From NCBI RefSeq assembly GCF_041431135.1, contig NZ_CP107799.1, positions 7,254,001 to 7,318,000 on the forward strand: a DNA stretch of 64,000 nucleotides. Direction: 5' to 3'. The stretch is from Streptomyces sp. NBC_00554. GTDB lineage: Bacteria; Actinomycetota; Actinomycetes; Streptomycetales; Streptomycetaceae. The notes beneath the pieces were generated by a model. It was not told where the DNA came from. It saw nothing but the letters and a program-made list of their open reading frames with translations, and did no database searches. The translations under genes and the position numbers were made by a program. This document shows positions 58,705 through 64,000 of the stretch, piece after piece (positions within the stretch are counted from its first letter, which is position 1; each line of letters starts with the position of its first letter).

Positions 58705-58749
58705 GCGTCTGGTGGGGTGCGGTGTCGGCTGGGGTTTGGTGGGTGGGTC

Positions 58750-58866
58750 GGGGCCGGGGGCCGGTACATCCGCCCGTCGCCGACGGATCAGACCTTGGCC
58801 GAGCAGGGAAGCGTCCGGTGACGCGAACGTACGCGACGGGCTTTTGATGTACCGGCCCCCGGCCCC
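58750..58866. repeat. 117-bp element with 21-bp perfect terminal inverted repeats, copy B
   Basis: This is the same element as 45679-45795 in the opposite orientation, with two substitutions. It lies between the convergent glnE and EamA genes and can fold into a long hairpin, with a small internal hairpin GCGTC-CGGT-GACGC near its centre. Confidence 0.85.
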
Positions 58867-58882
58867 TTCCGTGAGTCGGCCC

Positions 58883-59821
58883 CTACCGTGCGTCCGCGTC
58901 CGCGGCTGCGGGTGCGTCGGGGATCGGGCCTTGGGCTGTCGGCTTTGGGGTTTTGCGGGACATTGCTACGCCTGTCAGGACTATTGCCATGCCTGCCAGG
59001 ACTCGTAGGCCTATTTGTTCGTCCAGGATCAGGGCGCCTAGGGCTATGGAGACCACTGGGAGCAGGTAGCCGACTGTGGCTGCGCTGGTGGGGCCCTCTT
59101 CGGCGATCATGCGGTAGTTGAGGTAGAAGGTGATGCCTGTGCCGAAGATGCCGAGGATCGTGACGGCTGTGAGGGCTGTGGCGTCTGCGTTGGTCAGGGG
59201 GCCCGCTGTGGGGAGGGCCAGGGTGCTCCAGGCTGTGGCGGTGAGGAGTTGGGCTGCCGATACGGCCAAGGGGGCGCCGTGGGTGGTGAGGTGGCGGGCC
59301 ATGTAGGCGAAGGCGATCGCGTAGCTTGCGGCGGCTGCCAGTAGGGACAGGGCTCCCCAGCTGGCCAGGCCCTCCTGGTTCCAGGGGGCGAAGATCAGGA
59401 GTACGCCGGCGAAGCCCAGGAAGAGGCCGGTCAGGCGTAGGGGGTGGAGGCCTCGGTCTGTGCCGAGCGAGAGGCCGATGACTAGGGACCAGAGGGGGGT
59501 TGTCGCGTTCAGTACGCCTGCGATGCCGGAGTCGACGGTCTGCTCGCCCACGGCGAAGAGGGCGAAGGGGATGGCGTTGCAGAGCAGGGCCGCGACGGCC
59601 AGGTGGGCCCAGAGCTTGCGGGTGCGGGGGAGGTGTTGCTTCGCCCTGTGGGCCAGGAAGAGGAGTACCGCTGTGCCGAGGGCGCAGCGCGTGATCGTGA
59701 TGTGGACGGGGGACAGGCCGTGGTTCAGGGCCAGTTTGATCCAGAGGAAGCCTGAGCCCCAGAGGAGGGCCAGGGCCGCCATACGGAAGGAGGACGCGAA
59801 GGGGCTTGGCTGGCGTGGCAT
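58883..59821 (-). CDS. EamA (DMT) family transporter
   Basis: This 312-aa protein has ten predicted membrane segments in two EamA repeats (first LALLWGSGFLWIKLAL; second ending GALILDEQIGLRVLAGMAIVL). These are metabolite exporters, often for amino acids. An in-frame ATG at 59836 is an alternative start; 59821 brings the start closer to helix 1. It is divergent from a LysR gene, which presumably controls it. Confidence 0.88.
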   Translation of the reverse strand: MPRQPSPFASSFRMAALALLWGSGFLWIKLALNHGLSPVHITITRCALGTAVLLFLAHRAKQHLPRTRKLWAHLAVAALLCNAIPFALFAVGEQTVDSGIAGVLNATTPLWSLVIGLSLGTDRGLHPLRLTGLFLGFAGVLLIFAPWNQEGLASWGALSLLAAAASYAIAFAYMARHLTTHGAPLAVSAAQLLTATAWSTLALPTAGPLTNADATALTAVTILGIFGTGITFYLNYRMIAEEGPTSAATVGYLLPVVSIALGALILDEQIGLRVLAGMAIVLTGVAMSRKTPKPTAQGPIPDAPAAADADAR

Positions 59822-59842
59822 GTGTCCACGGTCCATTGATTG

Positions 59843-59858
59843 ACTTGTGAGGACAAGT
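59843..59858. promoter_or_regulatory. LysR-type binding site between EamA and LysR genes
   Basis: ACTTGT-GAGG-ACAAGT is a perfect inverted repeat in the divergent promoter region. TAAGCT at 59880-59885 ends seven bases before the LysR ATG, a leaderless arrangement. Confidence 0.6.
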
Positions 59859-59892
59859 GAAGAGTTTTATATGGACTGTTAAGCTGTGCTGC

Positions 59893-60789
59893 ATGCTTGA
59901 TGTGAGGCGTATGCAGGTTCTCTCGGCTGTGGTGGGGTGCGGGTCCGTTACCGCTGCTGCGGCTGATCTTGGGTACACGCCGTCTGCTATCAGTCAGGCG
60001 ATCGCCGCTCTGGAGAAGCAGGCCGGGGTCGAGTTGTTGGAGCGGGTGGGGCGTGGGGTGCGGCCCACCGCGGCCGGGCTCTTGTTGTCCGGGTACGCCG
60101 ATGTCATCGGGCGGCAGGTGGCCGAGGCGGAGACCGCTCTTGGGGATCTGCGTGACGGGCGTACGGGGCGGCTCGCTGTGCGCTATTTCGCCACGGCGGG
60201 GGCCTCGCTGGTGGCTCCTGCCATTGCCCGGTTCCGGGGCGAACATCCTGGTGTGGAAGTTGAGTTGAAGCTCGTCGATCCCGAGGATCCGCTGCCCGAT
60301 GTGAAGGAGGGGCGGGCCGACCTGGCGCTCGTCGTGCGGCCGCCCCATGACTCCGGCGGGCCCGAGGGCGTACGACTGGAGCGTCTGCTCGATGATCCGT
60401 ACCGTGCCGTGCTGCCCAAGGGGCACCGGTTGGCCGGCAAGCGCGCTCTTGAACTGGCCGAGCTCGCCGATGAGCCGTGGGTCGGGAGTGAGTGGCCGGG
60501 GTCTTGTCTTGACGCTCAGCTCGATGCTTGTGCTTTGGCCGGGTTCAGGCCCCGTTTTGTGGTCGAGAGTGAGGACTATGTGACCGCTCAGGGGTTTGTG
60601 GCGGCCGGGCTGGGGGTCTCGCTCATTCCCCGGCTCGGGCTGGGGGGTCTGCATCCGGATGTTGTCATCCGTAAGGTGCGTGATCCTGAGCCTCGGCGGG
60701 CTATTTACGTGGCGGTGCGGGAGACGGCTCCGGAGCAGCCTGCTTTGCGGGGGCTGATCGACTGCTTGCGGGATGCGGCCCGCATCTAG
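59893..60789 (+). CDS. LysR family transcriptional regulator
   Basis: This 298-aa regulator has an N-terminal HTH (MLDVRRMQVLSAVVGCGSVTAAA, then YTPSAISQAIAALEKQAGV) and the periplasmic-binding-like sensor domain from about residue 85. It starts at the ATG at 59893, where family members typically begin; an in-frame ATG 12 codons upstream is less likely. It probably controls the divergent EamA transporter through the palindrome at 59843. Confidence 0.92.
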   Translation: MLDVRRMQVLSAVVGCGSVTAAAADLGYTPSAISQAIAALEKQAGVELLERVGRGVRPTAAGLLLSGYADVIGRQVAEAETALGDLRDGRTGRLAVRYFATAGASLVAPAIARFRGEHPGVEVELKLVDPEDPLPDVKEGRADLALVVRPPHDSGGPEGVRLERLLDDPYRAVLPKGHRLAGKRALELAELADEPWVGSEWPGSCLDAQLDACALAGFRPRFVVESEDYVTAQGFVAAGLGVSLIPRLGLGGLHPDVVIRKVRDPEPRRAIYVAVRETAPEQPALRGLIDCLRDAARI

Positions 60790-60792
60790 GGG

Positions 60793-61659
60793 TCAGGCCT
60801 TGGTCGGCAGCAGCTGAGCTCCGCGCGTTCCCGGTACCCATTGCGGGAGCGCGTACGGCAGTGCGCCGTACCAGACCCGTGCCACCGCGAAGCCGAAGGT
60901 CAGGCAGAGCATGCCGCCTGCCGCGTCGAGCCAGAAGTGGTTGGCCGTGGCGACGATGACCACCAGCGTCGCCGTCGGGTAGAGGAGGCCCAGGATGCGG
61001 GCCCAGGGGGCGGAGGCCAGGGCGAAGATCGTCAGGCCGCACCACAGGGACCAGCCGATGTGCATGGACGGCATCGCGGCGTACTGGTTGGACATGTGCT
61101 TCAGGTCGCCGGAGGCCATCGAGCCCCAGGTCTGGTGGACCAGGACCGTGTCGACGAAACTGCCGCCGTTCATCAGGCGGGGCGGCGCGAGCGGGTAGAA
61201 GTAGTAGCCGACGAGGGCCACCGCCGTGGTGGCGAAGAGGGCGAGACGCGTTGCCGCGTAACGGCCGGGGTGCCAGCGGTACAGCCACACCAGAACACCC
61301 AGCGTCACCACGAAGTGCAGCGTCGCGTAGTAGTAGTTCATGCCGATGATCAACCATGTCACCGAGTTCACGGCGTGGTTGACGGACTCCTCGAAGGCGA
61401 GCCCGAGTTGGTGCTCCGTGTGCCAGATCCAGTCGGCGTTGCGCAGGGCCTGGCCCCGCTGCTCCGGAACCGCGTTCCGGATCAGCGAATACGTCCAGTA
61501 ACTCACCGCGATGAGCAGGATCTCGAACCAGAGGCGGGGGCGACGCGGGGCCCGCAACCTGCGCAGGAAACGCTGCCCCGCTTTCTCCTCCGCGACGGGC
61601 TGTGGAGGGGCCTGCTCCCGGCCTTCCAGTGTCGTCACGGTTGTCTCACCCATAGACAC
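60793..61659 (-). CDS. PAP2 superfamily membrane phosphatase
   Basis: This 288-aa polytopic protein has PAP2 motifs in order: YPLAPPRLM (reduced first motif), NQYAAMPSMHIGWS (second, catalytic His in PSMH) and TANHFWLDAAGG (third, catalytic His and Asp). It belongs to the branch that acts on lipid phosphates or as inositolphosphotransferase at the outer membrane face. The substrate is unknown. Its stop is four bases from the LysR stop (convergent). Start 61659 or 61653. Confidence 0.88.
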   Translation of the reverse strand: MSMGETTVTTLEGREQAPPQPVAEEKAGQRFLRRLRAPRRPRLWFEILLIAVSYWTYSLIRNAVPEQRGQALRNADWIWHTEHQLGLAFEESVNHAVNSVTWLIIGMNYYYATLHFVVTLGVLVWLYRWHPGRYAATRLALFATTAVALVGYYFYPLAPPRLMNGGSFVDTVLVHQTWGSMASGDLKHMSNQYAAMPSMHIGWSLWCGLTIFALASAPWARILGLLYPTATLVVIVATANHFWLDAAGGMLCLTFGFAVARVWYGALPYALPQWVPGTRGAQLLPTKA

Positions 61660-61763
61660 AGAGTCTGCCAGAAAAGCCTTCCCGCACCGATCATCCCTTG
61701 GTCGGGTCCCGGTCGCATGTTCTACGCCGAGAGGAGGCCAACAGCGCTCCTACTCAGGGAGGA

Positions 61764-62891
61764 TTACGGGCGATTCCGGTCCCCAGGTGCCGAAGCAGTC
61801 GAACCGCGCACCACCAGCTCCGGCATGAACACGAACTCGCTGTGCGGCGCGGGCGTCCCGCCGATCTCCTCCAGCAACGTCCGTACCGCCGCCTGTCCCA
61901 TGGCGGGCACCGGCTTGCGGACCGTCGTGAGCGGCGGGTCGGTGAAGGCTATGAGCGGGGAGTCGTCGAAGCCGACGACCGAGATGTCCTTGGGGACGTC
62001 CAGACCGCGCTGACGTGCCGCCCTTATCGCGCCGAGGGCCATCATGTCGCTGGCGCACACCACGGCCGTACAGCCGCGGTCCATGAGCGCGGAGGCCGCG
62101 GCCTGGCCGCCCTCCAGCGTGTACAGCGAGTGCTGGACCAGTCGCTCCTCGATGTCGGCGGGGGCCAGCCCCAACTGCTCCTGCATCGTGCGTATGAAGC
62201 CCTCGATCTTGCGCTGCACCGGCACGAACCGCTTGGGGCCGAGCGCGAGTCCGATGTTGGTGTGGCCGAGCGAGACGAGGTGGGTGACGGCCAGGGCCAT
62301 CGCCGCGCGGTCGTCGGGCGAGATGAACGGCGCCTGGACCTTCGGCGAGAAACCGTCCACCAGGACGAAGGGGACGCCCTGGGCGCGCAACTGGTCGTAA
62401 CGCTGCATGTCCGCGGAGGTGTCCGCGTGCAGGCCCGAGACGAAGATGATGCCGGCGACGCCCCGGTCCACCAGCATCTCCGTCAGCTCGTCCTCGGTGG
62501 AGCCGCCGGGGGTCTGGGTCGCGAGGACCGGTGTGTAGCCCTGCCGTGTCAGCGCCTGGCCGATGACCTGCGCCAGGGCGGGGAATATGGGGTTCTCCAG
62601 CTCCGGCGTGATCAGGCCCACCAGGCCCTCGCTGCGCTGCCGCAGACGTACGGGGCGCTCGTAGCCCAGTACGTCGAGCGCGGCCAGGACGGTCTGGCGG
62701 GTGGTCGCGGCGACGCCCGGCTTCCCGTTCAGGACGCGGCTGACAGTCGCCTCACTGACCCCCGCCTGGGCTGCGATGTCGGCAAGCCGTGTGGTCACAG
62801 GATTGGACTGTACCGGCCGGGTCTCACCTTGCCCACCAACCAGACGCCGTGTGCGGGCGGTTGTACGGCCCGCTCCGGGCTGCTGCGTCAT
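61764..62891 (-). CDS. malR: LacI family repressor of maltose/maltodextrin uptake
   Basis: This 375-aa protein has an N-terminal extension of about 35 residues, then a LacI HTH with TRLADIAAQAGVSEATVSRVLNGKPGVA, the hinge, and a sugar-binding core. It is divergent from the maltose-binding protein gene, and the glnE-malR-malE order matches the S. coelicolor mal region as I remember it, where MalR represses malEFG. GAGGGAGCG precedes the ATG at 62891. Its operators are likely the CTTGCA repeats in the intergenic region. Confidence 0.92.
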   Translation of the reverse strand: MTQQPGAGRTTARTRRLVGGQGETRPVQSNPVTTRLADIAAQAGVSEATVSRVLNGKPGVAATTRQTVLAALDVLGYERPVRLRQRSEGLVGLITPELENPIFPALAQVIGQALTRQGYTPVLATQTPGGSTEDELTEMLVDRGVAGIIFVSGLHADTSADMQRYDQLRAQGVPFVLVDGFSPKVQAPFISPDDRAAMALAVTHLVSLGHTNIGLALGPKRFVPVQRKIEGFIRTMQEQLGLAPADIEERLVQHSLYTLEGGQAAASALMDRGCTAVVCASDMMALGAIRAARQRGLDVPKDISVVGFDDSPLIAFTDPPLTTVRKPVPAMGQAAVRTLLEEIGGTPAPHSEFVFMPELVVRGSTASAPGDRNRP

Positions 62892-62955
62892 CGCGCTCCC
62901 TCGTGTAGTGGTCGGCTCGGCGTCCCGGGCGTGCGCCGCGGGAAGGGGTGGCTCC

Positions 62956-63131
62956 TGCAAGGCGCTGACGGAGCGATGATCCCCGTACCCGGCAGGCGTG
63001 GCAAGAGCTTGCAGAGTCTTGCACAGGGGGTCGCATGTCTGCTGAGCGGCCTTGTACTGGGGTTTCGGGGCCTTCAGGTGGAGGTCACGGGCACGTAACT
63101 CTCGGCAGTCCTTGCACTTTTTTGCTGCAAG
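62956..63131. promoter_or_regulatory. CTTGCA/TGCAAG operator set between malR and malE
   Basis: TGCAAG at 62956; GCAAG-AG-CTTGC at 63001-63012; CTTGCA at 63008 and again at 63018 (10-base period); and an inverted pair CTTGCA-N9-TGCAAG at 63111-63131. These are the expected binding sites of the divergent LacI-type MalR. The remaining intergenic sequence holds the two promoters. Confidence 0.75.
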
Positions 63132-63265
63132 GTCTTTCGCGCCGCTTACAACGCTGTTACGTTCACGTCGCCCGGCGGACGCAACGGCGCAGTCGGCAAG
63201 TCGGCAAGGGGAGCGGGCGGGACCGCTGCCTCAACCACTCGGGCTTTCACCCTCAAGGAGATCTC

Positions 63266-64000
63266 ATGCGGCGTGGCATAGCGGCCACCGCGCTGGTGGC
63301 GTCCATCGCCCTCGCGGCGACGGCCTGCGGCGGCAGTGACAGCGGCAGCGACAAGTCGGACGGCCCCACCACCATCACCTGGTGGGACACTTCCAACGCC
63401 ACCAATGAGGCCCCGACGTACCAGGCCTTGGTCAAGTCTTTCGAGAAGGCCAACCCTGACGTCAAGGTCAAGTACGTCAACGTCCCCTTCGACCAGGCGC
63501 AGAACAAGTTCGACACGGCCGCCGGTGCCAGCGGCGCCCCGGACGTCCTGCGCTCCGAGGTCGGATGGACCCCGGCGTTCGCCAAGAAGGGCTACTTCCT
63601 GCCGCTGGACGGCACCGAGGCCCTCGCGGACGAGAGCAAGTTCCAGCCCAGCCTGATCGAGCAGGCCAAGTACGACGGCAAGACGTACGGTGTGCCGCTG
63701 GTCACCGACACGCTCGCCCTGGTCTACAACAAGGCGATCTTCGAGAAGGCCGGCATCGAGGCCCCCACCACCTGGGCCGAGCTCAAGACCGCCGCCGCCA
63801 CGATCAAGAAGAAGACGGGCGTCGACGGCTACTGGGGCTCGACCCAGGCGTACTACGCGCAGTCCTTCCTCTACGGCGAGGGCACCGACACCGTCGACGC
63901 CGACGCCAAGAAGATCACCGTCAACTCGGCCGCCGCGGTCAAGGGCTACGAGACCTGGGAAGGGCTGTTCGACGGCAGCGGCCTGCACAAGGCCGACACC
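63266..64000 (+). CDS. malE: Maltose/maltodextrin ABC transporter substrate-binding lipoprotein (3' end beyond window)
   Basis: The first 245 residues are seen. They include signal and lipobox LAATAC (Cys near residue 21), a Ser/Gly/Asp linker, then the type I extracellular solute-binding fold (TITWWDTSNATNEAP, FEKANPDVKVKYVNV, YGVPLVTDTLALVYNKAIFEKAG). AAGGAG lies seven bases before the ATG. As the first gene of the expected malEFG operon it delivers maltodextrins to the permease. It is regulated by MalR through the upstream CTTGCA sites. Confidence 0.92.
   Translation, partial: MRRGIAATALVASIALAATACGGSDSGSDKSDGPTTITWWDTSNATNEAPTYQALVKSFEKANPDVKVKYVNVPFDQAQNKFDTAAGASGAPDVLRSEVGWTPAFAKKGYFLPLDGTEALADESKFQPSLIEQAKYDGKTYGVPLVTDTLALVYNKAIFEKAGIEAPTTWAELKTAAATIKKKTGVDGYWGSTQAYYAQSFLYGEGTDTVDADAKKITVNSAAAVKGYETWEGLFDGSGLHKADT

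Noticed and set aside
1..64000. rRNA or tRNA genes
   Set aside because: I looked for the T-loop GGTTCRAATCC pattern and for ribosomal RNA segments in intergenic regions and recognised none.

Overview
This 64 kb window is chromosomal DNA of a Streptomyces-type actinomycete. Coding regions have very high GC with strong third-position GC bias. GTG and TTG starts and apparently leaderless starts are frequent, Tat-type and lipoprotein signals are common, and several families are typical of the genus (SARP regulator, HtaA proteins, DUF6243, DmdR-type iron boxes). The order nadE - glnA2-type glutamine synthetase - glnE - malR - malE matches my recollection of the glnE/mal region of the Streptomyces coelicolor core chromosome.

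Layout. 1-12.3 kb: an ABC permease (cut by the window edge), a penicillin-binding D,D-carboxypeptidase, an SDR, PhoD, a Gfo/Idh/MocA oxidoreductase, a Bcr/CflA drug exporter, a beta-lactamase-fold hydrolase, an Rsm22-type methyltransferase, a small DUF6243-like protein facing a TetR regulator across twin operators, and a prim-pol-like protein. 12.3-22.7 kb: an iron and heme acquisition block (efeO-efeB-efeU plus a lipoprotein, a heme-binding HmuT-like lipoprotein, two HtaA surface proteins, heme oxygenase) carrying four DmdR/IdeR-type iron boxes. 22.8-33.2 kb: map, small proteins, a sialidase, an F420:NADP oxidoreductase, a site-2 protease, a 1084-aa SARP/NB-ARC regulator and a DrrAB-type exporter. 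33.3-34.8 kb: an IS605-type element with an intact TnpB, inserted at the start codon of a small ORF. 35-43.2 kb: panB, an EmrB-type exporter with its TetR gene and a palindromic operator, an EEP-fold membrane protein, another MFS protein, nadE. 43.4-48.9 kb: an S53 peptidase, a translationally coupled DUF3105-DUF305 pair, and a glutamine-synthetase-like glnA2 lacking the adenylylatable tyrosine. 48.9-53.6 kb: an accessory island bracketed by 40-bp imperfect direct repeats, with transposase debris, an alpha/beta hydrolase, an unusual TetR-KNH fusion, a small secreted protein and an ArsR-like regulator. 53.6-64 kb: AAC(3)-like acetyltransferase, VOC protein, flavin-type oxidase, glnE, EamA/LysR pair, PAP2 phosphatase, malR and the start of malE.

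The most interesting items are: the TetR regulator fused to a normally secreted KNH-type domain; the TnpB element that splits a 44-codon ORF exactly at its GTG; a 117-bp element with 21-bp perfect terminal inverted repeats present in two nearly identical inverted copies (45.7 and 58.8 kb); a family of 160-200 bp palindromic intergenic repeats (three copies); and helically phased direct repeats upstream of the DrrA-type gene. No rRNA, tRNA or CRISPR array was recognised. All family assignments come from reading motifs; no database search was possible.
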